Below are positions 11,714 to 23,900 of a stretch of 64,000 nucleotides of DNA, one piece after another. The first letter of the stretch is position 1. Every line of letters starts with the position of its first letter. A program made the position numbers and the translations under genes. Origin of the DNA: Artemia franciscana (Eukaryota > Arthropoda > Branchiopoda > Anostraca > Artemiidae); NCBI RefSeq assembly GCF_032884065.1, contig NC_088871.1, positions 45,788,874 through 45,852,873 on the forward strand, written 5' to 3'. Below the pieces are notes generated by a model that was not told where the DNA came from, did not search any database, and saw only the letters and a list, made by a program, of their open reading frames with translations.

Positions 11714-14700
11714 AGTAACCCAGCTTAATTTTCAATACAACTAAGTTGTTTAATATAATACTGTAAAATTAACAAAACTGAAGGATTTGTAACTACCGTT
11801 CAAGAAATATTGAATTTTGGATGTGTGTATTACTTTGTATTCATTAAATTTTAAGATTACCGAGTAAGTAACTCAGCTTAATTTTCAATACAACTAAGTT
11901 GTTTAATACAATATTGTAAAATTAAACAAAACTGAAGGATTTATAACTTCCGTTCAAGAAATATTGAATTGTTGATCTGTGTATTACTTTGTATTCATTA
12001 AGTTTTAAGATTATCGATTGAGTAACCTAGCTTAATTTTCAATACAACTAAGTTGTTTAATACAATATTGTAAAATTAAACAAAACTAAAGGATTTATAA
12101 CTTCCGTTCAAGAAATATTGAATTGTGGATCTGTGTATTACTTTGTATTCATTAAGTTTTAAGATTGTCGATTGAGTAACCTAGCTTAATTTTCAATACA
12201 ACTAAGTGGTTTAATACAATACTGTAAAATTAAACGAAACTGAAGGATTTATAACTTCCGTTCAAGAAATATTGAATTGTGGATCTGTGTATTACTTTGT
12301 ATTCATTAAGTTTTAAGATTATCGGTTGAGTAACCTAGCTTAATTTTAAAAACAACTAAGTTGTTTAATACAATACTGTAAAATTAAACGAAACTGAAGG
12401 ATTTATAACTTCCGTTCAAGAAATATTGAATTGTGGATCTGTGTATTACTTTGTATTCATTAAGTTTTAAGATTATCGGTTGAGTAACCTAGCTTAATTT
12501 TAAAAACAACTAAGTTGTTTAATACAATACTGTAAAATTAAACAAAACTGAAGGATTTGTAACTTCCGTTCAAGAAATATTGAATTGTTGATCTGTGTAT
12601 TACTTTGTATTCATTAAGTTTTAAGATTATCGATTGAGTAACCTAGCTTAATTTTCAATACAACTAAGTGGTTTAATACAATACTGTAAAATTAAACGAA
12701 ACTGAAGGATTTATAACTTCCGTTCAAGAAATACTGAATTGTGGATCTGTGTATTACTTTGTATTCATTAAGTTTTAAGATTATCGATTGAGTAACCTAG
12801 CTTAATTTTCAATACAACTAAGTTGTTTAATACAATATTGTAAAATTAAACAAAACTAAAGGATTTATAACTTCCGTTCAAGAAATATTGAATTGTGGAT
12901 CTGTGTATTACTTTGTATTCATTAAGTTTTAAGATTGTCGATTGAGTAACCTAGCTTAATTTTCAATACAACTAAGTGGTTTAACACAATACTGTAAAAT
13001 TAAACGAAACTGAAGGATTTATAACTTCCGTTCAAGAAATATTGAATTGTGGATCTGTGTATTACTTTGTATTCATTAAGTTTTAAGATTATCGGTTGAG
13101 TAACCTAGCTTAATTTTCAATACAACTAAGTTGTTTAATACAATACTGTAAAATTAAACAAAACTGAAGGATTTGTAACTTCCATTCAAGAAATATGGAA
13201 TTGTGGATCTGTGTATTACTTTGTATTCATTAAGTTTTAAGATTGTCGATTGAGTAACCTAGCTTAATTTTCAATACAACTAAGTGGTTTAACACAATAC
13301 TGTAAAATTAAACGAAACTGAAGGATTTATAACTTCCGTTCAAGAAATATTGAATTGTGGATCTGTGTATTACTTTGTATTCATTAAGTTTTAAGATTGT
13401 CGATTGAGTAACCTAGCTTAATTTTCAATACAACTAAGTGGTTTAACACAATACTGTAAAATTAAACGAAACTGAAGGATTTATAACTTCCGTTCAAGAA
13501 ATATTGAATTGTGGATCTGTGTATTACTTTGTATTCATTAAGTTTTAAGATTATCGGTTGAGTAACCTAGCTTAATTTTCAATACAACTAAGTTGTTTAA
13601 TACAATACTGTAAAATTAAACAAAACTGAAGGATTTGTAACTTCCGTTCAAGAAATATTGAATTGTGGATCTGTGTATTACTTTGTATTCATTAAGTTTT
13701 AAGATTGTCGATTGAGTAACCTAGCTTAATTTTCAATACAACTAAGTGGTTTAACACAATACTGTAAAATTAAACGAAACTGAAGGATTTATAACTTCCG
13801 TTCAAGAAATACTGAATTGTGGATCTGTGTATTACTTTGTATTCATTAAGTTTTAAGATTGTCGATTGAGTAACCTAGCTTAATTTTCAATACAGCTAAG
13901 TTGTTTAATACAATATGTTAAAATTAAACAAAACTAAAGGATTTATAACTTCCGTTCAAGAAATATTGAATTGTGGATCTGTGTATTACTTTGTATTCAT
14001 TAAGTTTTAAGATTGTCGATTGAGTAACCTAGCTTAATTTTCAATACAACTAAGTGGTTTAATACAATACTGTAAAATTAAACGAAACTGAAGGATTTAT
14101 AACTTCCGTTCAAGAAATATTGAATTGTTGATCTGTGTATTACTTTGTATTCATTAAGTTTTAAGATTGTCGATTGAGTAACCTAGCTTAATTTTCAATA
14201 CAACTAAGTGGTTTAATACAATACTGTAAAATTAAACGAAACTGAAGGATTTATAACTTCCGTTCAAGAAATACTGAATTGTGGATCTGTGTATTACTTT
14301 GTATTCATTAAGTTTTAAGATTATCGATTGAGTAACCTAGCTTAATTTTCAATACAACTAAGTTGTTTAATACAATATTGTAAAATTAAACAAAACTAAA
14401 GGATTTATAACTTCCGTTCAAGAAATATTGAATTGTGGATCTGTGTATTACTTTTTTTTTCATTAAGTTTTAAGATTGTCGATTGAGTAACCTAGCTTAA
14501 TTTTCAATACAACTAAGTGGTTTAATACAATACTGTAAAATTAAACGAAACTGAAGGATTTATAACTTCCGTTCAAGAAATATTGAATTGTGGATCTGTG
14601 TATTACTTTGTATTCATTAAGTTTTAAGATTGTCAATTGAGTAACCTAGCTTAATTTTCAATACAACTAAGTGGTTTAATACAATACTGTAAAATTAAAC

Positions 14701-16335
14701 GAAACTGAAGGATTTATAACTTCCGTTCAAGAAATATTGAATTGTGGATCTGTGTATTACTTTGTATTCATTAAGTTTTAAGATTATCGGTTGAGTAACC
14801 TAGCTTAATTTTAAAAACAACTAAGTTGTTTAATACAATACTGTAAAATTAAACGAAACTGAAGGATTTATAACTTCCGTTCAAGAAATATTGAATTGTG
14901 GATCTGTGTATTACTTTGAATTCAATAAGTTTTAAGATTATCGGTTGAGTAACCTAGCTTAATTTTAAAAACAACTAAGTTGTTTAATACAATACTGTAA
15001 AATTAAACGAAACTGAAGGATTTATAACTTCCGTTCAAGAAATATTGAATTGTGGATATGTGTATTACTTTGTATTCATTAAGTTTTAAGATTGTCGATT
15101 GAGTAACCTAGCTTAATTTTCAATACAACTAAGTGGTTTAATACAATACTGTAAAATTAAACGAAACTGAAGGATTTATAACTTCCGTTCAAGAAATATT
15201 GAATTGTGGATCTGTGTATTACTTTGTATTCATTAAGTTTTAAGATTATCGGTTGAGTAACCTAGCTTAATTTTAAAAACAGCTAAGTTGTTTAATACAA
15301 TACTGTAAAATTAAACAAAACTGAAGGATTTGTAACTTCCGTTCAAGAAATATTGAATTGTGGATCTGTGTATTACTTTGTATTCATTAAGTTTTAAGAT
15401 TATCGGTTGAGTAACCTAGCTTAATTTTAAAAACAACTAAGTTGTTTAATACAATACTGTAAAATTAAACGAAACTGAAGGATTTATAACTTCCGTTCAG
15501 GAAATATTGAATTGTGGATCTGTGTATTACTTTGTATTCATTAAGTTTTAAGATTATCGGTTGAGTAACCTAGCTTAATTTTAAAAACAACTAAGTTGTT
15601 TAATACAATACTGTAAAATTAAACAAAACTGAAGGATTTGTAACTTCCGTTCAAGAAATATTGAATTGTGGATCTGTGTATTACTTTGTATTCATTAAGT
15701 TTTAAGATTATCGGTTGAGTAACCTAGCTTAATTTTAAAAACAACTAAGTTGTTTAATACAATACTGTAAAATTAAACAAAACTGAAGGATTTATAACTT
15801 CCGTTCAAGAAATATTGAATTGTGGATCTGTGTATTACTTTGTATTCATTAAGTTTTAAGATTATCGGTTGAGTAACCTAGCTTAATTTTAAAAACAACT
15901 AAGTTGTTTAATACAATACTGTAAAATTAAACAAAACTGAAGGATTTGTAACTTCCGTTCAAGAAATATTGAATTGTGGATCTGTGTATTACTTTGTATT
16001 CATTAAGTTTTAAGATTATCGGTTGAGTAACCTAGCTTAATTTTCAATACAACTAAGTTGTTTAATACAATACTGTAAAATTAAACAAAACTGAAGGATT
16101 TGTAACTTCCATTCAAGAAATATGGAATTGTGGATCTGTGTATTACTTTGAATTCAATAAGTTTTAAGACTATCGAGTGAGTAACCCAGCTTAATTTTCA
16201 ATACAACTAAGTTGTTTAATACAATACTGTAAAATTAAACAAAACTGAAGGATTTGTCACTTCCATTCAAGCAATAATGAATTGTGCACCTGTGTGTTAC
16301 TTTGTATTTATTGTGTTTGGTTTTATAATGTTATA
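11714..16335 (+). repeat. Satellite B core: 154-bp tandem repeat, about 30 units
   Basis: The AGTAACC(T/C)AGCTTAATTTT block recurs at 11714, 11867, 12021, 12175, 12329, 12483 and so on to 16180. That is almost exactly 154 bp per step, with virtually no indels. Units fall into a few sequence types, diagnosed by TTATCGGTTGAG versus TTGTCGATTGAG, by TTTTAAAAACAAC versus TTTTCAATACAAC, and by AAGTTGTTTAA versus AAGTGGTTTAA. The types are intermixed, with local runs, for example several AAAAACAAC units at about 15250-15900, rather than one strict higher-order period. The unit is AT-rich and has stops in all frames. Confidence 0.97.
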
Positions 16336-16399
16336 GTGATTCAACGAAGCGGATATTAATTAGGATATCAAAACAAAAATTTGAAAATTTAAGGTTTGT

Positions 16400-16820
16400 T
16401 CATGCTTGAAAACCGCGATTATCTAAATTTTTTCTTTGGGTGGTTTGAAAATTATAAAGATTTTAGAGCAGCCTATATTTTCATCACTGTTGCCACGTTG
16501 AACCATGAAAAAAAAAGTGAAGCAAATTATTTAAGTTTGTCAACGATTGTCATCTGTAAAAATTCCAACATAAGCAATTTGTTGATTCCCAAAGAAGCTA
16601 TTTATTCTTATAAATATTTTTTATAAGAATATAAAAGATATTTAATTTTAAATTTAAAAATTAAAACTATTTATTCTGATTTTTCCCCAGCGTTTCTTTC
16701 TTTTAAATTTGGTGCCCTCTACTATCAAGAACTTCATTGTTGAATGCGGAAGGGTTTTTCATTTCCCAGTTTTTCCTAATTTTTTAAGATATACATGGTT
16801 GTGTTAGTTTTCAATTCAAT
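16400..16820. other. Spacer between satellite core and insertion, no gene seen
   Basis: AT-rich sequence with faint or no similarity to the satellite unit. The 76-codon frame at 16396-16626 has a normal amino-acid mix but no recognised motif, no splice sites and no homologous copy here, so it is not called. Confidence 0.4.
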
Positions 16821-16840
16821 AATTGAAAAATAGTTTCAAC

Positions 16841-17387
16841 TGAATTAGAGAGAGAGAGAGAGAGATAGGTTTATTTAAACAACATCGTAGCTAACACCTA
16901 ATTTGCGTTGCTTCACTATGCTAAATAACAAACTAACACAAAAAAAAAGAAGAAAATAACAGTGGCGAATAACAGCTTCAAAATCTTCTGTTTTGTTGCA
17001 CAGCGATCTAGTGTTGCAAACGAGGAAGTTAGGAAGGCCACGACGAGCGTTGAAAGTAACAGGTCATAGGATGGGAGGCGGCTACTGTGAACAGTGCTGA
17101 CATCTAAAAAAAGGGACGGTAGCAGCATCTGGTGGCTTCGTCAGAAGATTAAAAGTCACCAAGTTTGAAAAAGTAGATGGCGCCACTAGGGGTGAAGAAA
17201 GGTCAAATAAAGTATCTTTCCTGTACTTAATTTGCATATTGATGGCACAGAAAACTGTCAGGATAGCCACTGCTTTAACTGGTGACGCCATTGACGAACC
17301 AGCACACATATATTGGGCACTATTAAGCTAAACTTGGTAGATGGGCTCTGCAGCTGTGCTAGCGCAACAACGCCATCTACCAAAAAA
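16841..17387 (-). mobile_element. Retrocopied sequence with 19-bp target duplication
   Basis: AATTGAAAAATAGTTTCAA at 16821-16839 is repeated, with one extra T, at 17388-17407. The flanks therefore form a direct repeat of the kind left by target-primed reverse transcription. On the minus strand the insert runs about 545 bp, shows an AATAAA signal (complement of 16870-16875) near its 3' end, and terminates in a (TC)n tract instead of poly-A. Near its 5' end an 11-bp inverted repeat (TTGGTAGATGG, 17334-17344, with 17373-17383) can form a hairpin. The frames inside are not recognised. It may be an unfamiliar SINE, a LINE 3' end or a processed transcript. It lies within the decayed satellite zone. 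Confidence 0.6.
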
Positions 17388-18045
17388 AATTGAAAAATAG
17401 TTTTCAATCAATCAGGCTTCATTTTCACCGTCCTTGGTACTTTAACGTCTAGCGCAACTCAGTTTTCTATTGAATTATTGTCAAAAAGAAAAACAAAGAA
17501 TCTGCCACTTCTGTGAGTTGTGCATGTTTGTTTTATTTCGTATGCATAAATTCTGCTTGATAACGATATCGAGGATTGCAAAAAGAACCCTTTAAACAGT
17601 CGGAGAGCGAAGGAAAAAGAGTCCTAAAGATGTTGCGAAAGACTTAAGACCGGTCAGGCACTCTTCTCGTCCAGACGCGAAAAGTGGGAAGAGACTGCCC
17701 TGTCATTAGAGAAAGGAGCACACGCACATGACACTCGATAATAATATCGTGGTGATAATCCACCTGAAAGTTTAATATACCTCAGTTTTTTTTAATAATT
17801 ATAATTATAAAAGTAACAAACAAGGGATCTCTGCCACTTATAAAATAAGTATTAAATTTTTTATGTATGTGTTACTTAGTATTCACATTTTTTTACATAT
17901 AATAGTATCGAGATGGCAGCCCAGCTCAAAGAGACCATAAAACTAAACAAACAGAGCCGCTTCCTTGAATTGTACATCTTTGTATTGTTTCGTATGCATA
18001 AAGTTCTGCTCCATATTAGCACTGAGGTGATAATCCACCTTGAAG

Positions 18046-18050
<5 letters not shown>

Positions 18051-18128
<78 letters not shown>
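18051..18128. repeat. (TA)n microsatellite
   Basis: About 39 uninterrupted TA units immediately before the SINE. The same dinucleotide resumes after it, so the SINE splits a TA tract. Confidence 0.95.
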
Positions 18129-18131
<3 letters not shown>

Positions 18132-18271
18132 CTGTGGTGGCGCAGTGGATTTGACCTTAGCTTGGTAATACGGGACCTAGAGATCGAATCGCGCTGCCGG
18201 AATGCACTGCAGGGCCGACGCAGGGACCTTAGTAGTCAAGAAGCGGCTTTAATTCTTAAATAAATAAATAA

Positions 18272-18275
<4 letters not shown>
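18129..18275 (+). mobile_element. tRNA-derived SINE inserted in a TA tract
   Basis: It begins with a tRNA-like head containing an A box (TGGCGCAGTGG, near 18139) and a B box (AGATCGAATCG, near 18180). A short body ending GAAGCGGCTTTAATTC and a (TAAA)n tail follow. The head is too degenerate for a functional tRNA and lacks a matching acceptor stem. Because it lies between TA repeats, no target duplication can be told apart from the host tract. Confidence 0.75.
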
Positions 18276-18317
<42 letters not shown>

Positions 18318-18420
18318 CATAGTATATAGTCTATATAACATATAATAGACTATATATAATAATATATAGTCTATATAACATATAGTCACTATATAATCTA
18401 TATAAAGATAGTCCTAGTAA
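18276..18420. repeat. (TA)n and degenerate TA-rich tract
   Basis: Pure TA to about 18316, then imperfect repeats of a TATAGTCTATATAACATATA-like word. Confidence 0.85.
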
Positions 18421-19385
18421 GTCTAATAATATATCTCGGTTGTTTGATCGAATAACTATAAATGTAAACAAATGAAGGATCTGTGCCACTTACAAAAGAA
18501 ATATTAAATTGTTTATGTTTGTTTTACTTAGTATTCATAAATTTTTTTCCGGTAATAATATGGAGGTGCCAAACCAGTTCAAATTAAATAAAACTAAAAG
18601 AAACAAAGGGTCTATCGGTTTTATTTAAGATTTATTGAATTGTTTATGCATGTATTACCTATATACAGTTTCATCTTGTGGTATGATCAAGGTGGCAATC
18701 AAATTTGGAGTCCCTTTTACCTAATTTTTTTTCACCGAGTTGTAGAGGTAAACATAAGGAGGATCTGTGCCACTACTTTCAAAGAAAAATTGTTTTAATT
18801 ATGGAGGGATTACTTGGTGTGCATAAGGTTCTGTTTGATAAGAATATCGAGGTGGCAACCCAGCTCAAGTCGAAACAATCATAAACTAAACAAAGAAAGG
18901 ATCTGCTGCTTCTGTCCAAGAAAAATCGAATTTGTTGAGTGTGTATCACTTTGTATCTACTGATGAGCCATGTTTGATTTAGCATTACAAAGTCGACAGA
19001 ACATTGACATTATCTCGATGTTTTGCTCTTTAGTGTTTGATTTGGGTCTTTCTTAGATCGACCTAGAATAGCACATCGAACGTATCTTTTTGGTGGTAAT
19101 TGCAATCAGAACACTTTAATACTCTGTAATACTGAAATAACCGACTGTCAGCTTTTATTCAGTTGATTAATTGATTGAAATGCTCACTACCATTCATTAA
19201 CACAGACAAAACACCATTTCTAAAAAGCAAATTCCATCACTTTAGTTTATATTCCAGCGCGTTGCCACGTGAATGTATAATTTCTGTGTTGACAGAATGA
19301 ATAACGGACATTATTTTTCTGTCATCAAAAGATGATGAAATATGGCCAGCAATTTAGAAATCGAACATCCGCCCTGTCAATAGAG

Positions 19386-19419
19386 TACCAGGGTTGCAGT
19401 GGTAGCTGCAACCCTGGTA
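19386..19419. repeat. Perfect hairpin, 14-bp arms
   Basis: TACCAGGGTTGCAG at 19386-19399 and its exact complement at 19406-19419 are separated by 6 nt. This is a GC-rich island in AT-rich DNA inside the decayed satellite edge. Confidence 0.85.
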
Positions 19420-19611
19420 ACTAATGAACCAGTAACCAAACAACACATTTCAGAAAAAAGTGACAACTGACAAAAAATTCCTGGCTGGTTAGGGAATGGT
19501 AACCATTATCTAAGTTAGTTTTAATAGTAAAATATTATTTTGAAAATAAATTTTCGAATAAGGTGGCATTATTCCTTGTCAATTCGACAGAAATGCTAGT
19601 TCAAACTTGCA

Positions 19612-19640
19612 TTGGTGGCCACCTGTTGAGGTGGCCACCA
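19612..19640. repeat. Hairpin of palindromic arms
   Basis: TGGTGGCCACC, 6 nt (TGTTGA), then GGTGGCCACCA. Each arm contains the palindrome GGTGGCCACC, so the site can pair within or between arms. It coincides with the 'GGTGGCAACC' position of the satellite B unit. Confidence 0.75.
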
Positions 19641-20060
19641 AGATCAAAATCCTACTTGCCTTAGTTGTTTTATCGAATCATTGTTTATGTCAACAAACCT
19701 AGGATCTTTCCCAAGAAAAATTCATTTGCTTGTGTATGTATTACTTGGTATGCGTAAAGTTTTATTGGATAAGAAAATCGAGATGGCAACCCACATCAAA
19801 GTTCAAGAAACTGTAAACACCATGTTCCTAGGAATATTGAATTGTTTTTGTTTGTAGTAAGTATGCATAATTTTTTCTATTTGGAAAGAGTAATGAGGTG
19901 ACTGCCTAGCTTAAAGTTTAATTAAAATTTAGCTGTCTTATCGAATTATTGTAAAAGTAAACGAAGCAAGGAGCCACCATTTCCGTCCAAGGATTACTGA
20001 ATGTTTTTATATTTTATGTATAATGTTTTGTTTACTGACACAAGCACTCTAAATATAGCA

Positions 20061-20950
20061 GTTCTGTCAACTGTCTTTTGCAAACGATAACACAGGGCAT
20101 ACACTAGAGTTCGCGTCTCAAGACGAAAAGCTCGTCAAAACAACAAAACATAGGTAATTATGTGAACACTATAGTAAATCTGTAGGCATTTTGGGATTTC
20201 AGCAAAATGGATTCATAGACCATTCGCTATGTATTTACGTGCCTAAGTAGCAATGTTTTATACGAGATGTTTCTTGGTGTGTAAGTTAGTTCTGTGTAAA
20301 GAGAAACAATTTTTTGCTAGAATAAAAAAGGATCTAGTAAATCCTACTAAAGTAAATCCTACTAAAGTAAATTTAGTAAATCCTACTAAAGGATTTAGTA
20401 GCCTTTAGCATGGCCGTTTTATGGTAAATAAAATTAATTGAAATCCTCCTTTCTTATTGACAAAATGACTGAAAAGGAATTTTTTGGGGAAAAAATGAAT
20501 TGAAATCCTTCTTTTTTGTAGATAAAATGATTCAAGAAGAGCGTGAAAAAAAGATCTGATCCCAAAGAGTTGGGAGCACGGGAATAACAAATAATGTCTA
20601 GAGATGTAAAAAAAAATACCTCTTTTTTAAGTCATGGTTGGTTGTTATCGCTTAACGATACTCGTTTATTATTATATAAACGAGGTAGTAAGATTATTCA
20701 GGCCACCCCTCCCCCTGTTCTGACTAGAGACACTTAATTTCTAGTGCTTTTCATGTTAATTCGTTTATTCGCTATATTCTTTTTTTCCAAATTTATTCTG
20801 TGTTTGAAATTTCGAACTTGATCTGAAATACAAGTGCACATTCTTGTAACACAAGTATGTGAATCATATAAAATCAAATAATTATTTAATTGCTGTCGGT
20901 CATGCTTGTCTATGACAAAAATATAACAAAAGTAATTCAACATGAGTTCT
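20061..20950. other. Non-coding spacer with a short local repeat
   Basis: At 20336-20400 a word like GTAAATCCTACTAAA occurs four times. At 20436-20530 a 'GAAATCCTCCTTTCTTATTG' type block occurs twice. No gene is supported. Confidence 0.5.
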
Positions 20951-20954
20951 TTAA

Positions 20955-23900
20955 CCCTTTCAGGACGGAATTATGATAGAGCTAAAGAAAAAAATCCATT
21001 TTCAGGTTTTAACCTTAAATGACCTCACATATGATGAGTTTGATGCAAAATATCAATTTCATTCATTCATTCCAGACCTACAGTTATGACTCCAATTGAC
21101 ATCTTCCGCTGTCACTCGCCACTAAATCCATATAATGATCTAAAATGGAAATTTATTTTTAATGCCAATACAAAGAAGAAGAAATACAAAATAGTTATTG
21201 GGTATGAAAGATTTTGAAACAGTTTCTGTTCTTCACCAGACACAATGAAACATGACACTTGAAACACTGGATTCGAGCATAAGCCGAGCAGAGCCGGCAT
21301 CGCTTCTTATCAGCCACTGCCTCTGGCCAATGCTGGATGCCGTCATAGCAAACACTATTGTATGGCTTTGGTTTGGCAAGCTTTGGTCTTTTTGGAGTGG
21401 AACAGTTTGGTCTCTGAGGGGTCTTCCACGAGGCTTTGGAGTTCCATCATTTGTAGAAGTAAGGTAGTTGGCAATTTCGCTCTTGAAATCTAAGAGGCTC
21501 TTATTGTGGGTTCGGCCTTGCTGACCCATATGACGCCGATAAAGCAACCATGCGTTGACGACTGAAAGATCCAAGAAATAGTAAAAGAGACGCATATACC
21601 GTTTTTTTCCACGTATATCTATCCTGTACAGCTCAATGAGCATGTCACTGAGGTCAACACCACCCATGAATTTGTTGTACTCAGCAATACACAGGGGACG
21701 GAGAACGTGGACGTACTTCTTTGAAGTACGGTCCCAGCGTTTGCAGTTATCTGAAGGTTCGGCGCCGACAAATGACGAAGCAATGCAGACGCTCTTGTTG
21801 TCGAACCACTTCGTAACCACTATACCGCTATTGGTCTCAACTCTGTAGTCAAAACTTCCTCTTCCCTTTTCTTTCAGTAAATCATCAGCTTCGATATTGC
21901 AACCTTTCAGTCTGTTTGTCCTGACGGTGCCAGCTGAATGAATCCCGTGTAAAAGGAGCTCGCGAATCAGTGGTATACTTGTGTAATAATTGTCAAAAAA
22001 GAGCTTGAAGTTTTTGTTTCTTGGAATCTCCTCTGCTAGTCTGAGCCCAACCTCTGCTCCCTGACCAAGCTCAGTGACCGGAACTGAAGCTTTCCCAGTA
22101 TATACTTCAAAGTCGTAGATGATTCCGCTGGCCCCTGCACGACTGAATATCTTGATTCCCCAGGAGTGGGGTTTGTCCTTGAGGTATTGCTTGAACCTTA
22201 GCTTTCCTTTAAAAGGGACCATTTGCTCGTCAATACTCTGCCTTTCCTCTGCAGGGATTTTAGTTAGATTTGCTTGCAGTCCGTCTATAACCGGCCGAAG
22301 TTTAAAAAGAGAGTCATAGCCGTCTTGACCTTTTGGAACAGCAGGGTGGTTATCGTTTGCATGAAAAAATCTTCGAAGGGTTTTTAACCTGTCTCTGGGC
22401 ATGACATCTGCAATGAGGGGAAACCTTGGGCTGTTTTATTATGCCCATGAGCATATGGATTCCCAGGAACTGTCCCATTTCTTTATTGGTGACTTTCAGT
22501 TGGACACCCTCCTTCTGCATCTCATACAAATTGGACTGAAAAAGAATGCGTTCGACCATGTCATCGTCAAACATCTGTTTGAAATATTCAATAGGGGTTG
22601 GAATTTCCGGAGGAGGTGGCGGAAGAGAAGACTTCCAGGTTACATCGGGCGATTCAAAGTTTTGTTTTCTCCATCGAAATTCTCTGGAAGATGAAGATTG
22701 GAAAGGTGTTGCTGTACCAGAGGTAGATGGGTCACTAATGACAGAGGCAACCAAAGGGTATGGTGGTGGAGATGCACTTCGGTTGACGATGTGTACGTGA
22801 GTCAGTGACGATAAAGGTAAATCATCTTCATCAACGTTGTATTCAAGGGAGGGGTCGACAGGGGGGTTCCAGTCAGGATCGTTATCATCTTCCTCATGGT
22901 CAAGGTCCTCATCGTCTTCTATTTCCAGATCAGACAGTTCTCCATCTGGTTCAAGAATATACTGAACAGCTTCGTCCCGTGAAAAGATGTGGTTCGCATT
23001 TCGTGTAGTCTGGCTTCTGAATAATCTTTCCTCCCGCTTTGACATGATAGCACTAAAAATAAAAAAAATCATTAATTGTTGAAATTAATTTAAATTGTTG
23101 TTTGATATAATGCATGTCAATAAAAAAGTAGGTGTAATATTTATCATTTTTATTGAAATATACAGATATCAGGCCGGTTTCCATCAAATTTGACCAAATA
23201 TTTGGATAAGTATGGTTTCTTGGACAAAAGAATTGTTTAGGTTTTCTTAGCTTTCTCTATATCAAACACTATATCTTTATATCTTTCATCAGATTCAGCA
23301 CACAGATAATAAAACAAAAGCAAAGAATCCAACTTTTTTGCTTTTCTGCATCCAGACATTTTGCTTCAAGTCAAAAATTTAATAACATTTAGTCTTCTTA
23401 GCTTTCAGTAACGTTTTGACTAAAATATCCCTTATCCTATAATTATATTCAGGGCTAATCTATTTCACTAAATTTTTTATGCTTTACCATTAAAAATTAC
23501 CAGAATCATGAAAAATCATTTGTTTTTTGAAAAATAATCACTAAAAGTCACAAACTAGGTAGCACAACTACAAAGCTACCACAACTAAAAATTCTAAGGT
23601 TACAAAGAAATAACAAAAACATGCGAACAAAATGATAGCCCCCGTAACACAAAACCGACTATTAAAACGTTTGTTTTACCTTCATGGCCGGTTGATGCCT
23701 TATGGGATCAAGACAAATGAGTGGCCCTACCGGTAAACCAGAGACCCCCCACCTCAAATAATTAGTCTTAATTGATATTTAATCATTCTTTATCTGCCCA
23801 ATTTTTTCTTTAACTGTAACACTCCAAACAAAGAAAATAAAAAATAAAATATTTCCCTTACCTTCAGTAGTTCCTTCAATTACAAAACAAAGAACTGAAA

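Larger units (their letters stand above)
17408..20060 (+). repeat. Satellite B, strongly diverged right edge
   Basis: Decayed relatives of the 154-bp unit continue for 2.6 kb. They are marked by a TATCGAGGTGGCAACCCAGCT-like block (17570, 17913, 18563, 18847, 19780, 19886), followed by TTATCGAAT.ATTGTAAA.GTAAAC.AAG, GGATCTG.CACTT, and TGTATTACTTGGTATGCATAA. The units are irregular in length, interrupted by TA repeats and a SINE, and far less alike than in the core. The frame at 18779-18985 is a by-product. Confidence 0.8.

Noticed and set aside
5890-16335. Regular spacing suggestive of a CRISPR array
   Set aside because: Whole units are repeated with no unique spacers, units are 113 or 154 bp, and the setting is eukaryotic. 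These are satellites.
18129-18200. Possible tRNA gene
   Set aside because: A and B boxes are present but stems do not pair as a tRNA, and a SINE body and tail follow.
21252-23008. Several plus-strand frames of 66-97 codons
   Set aside because: Antisense shadows of the piggyBac transposase.
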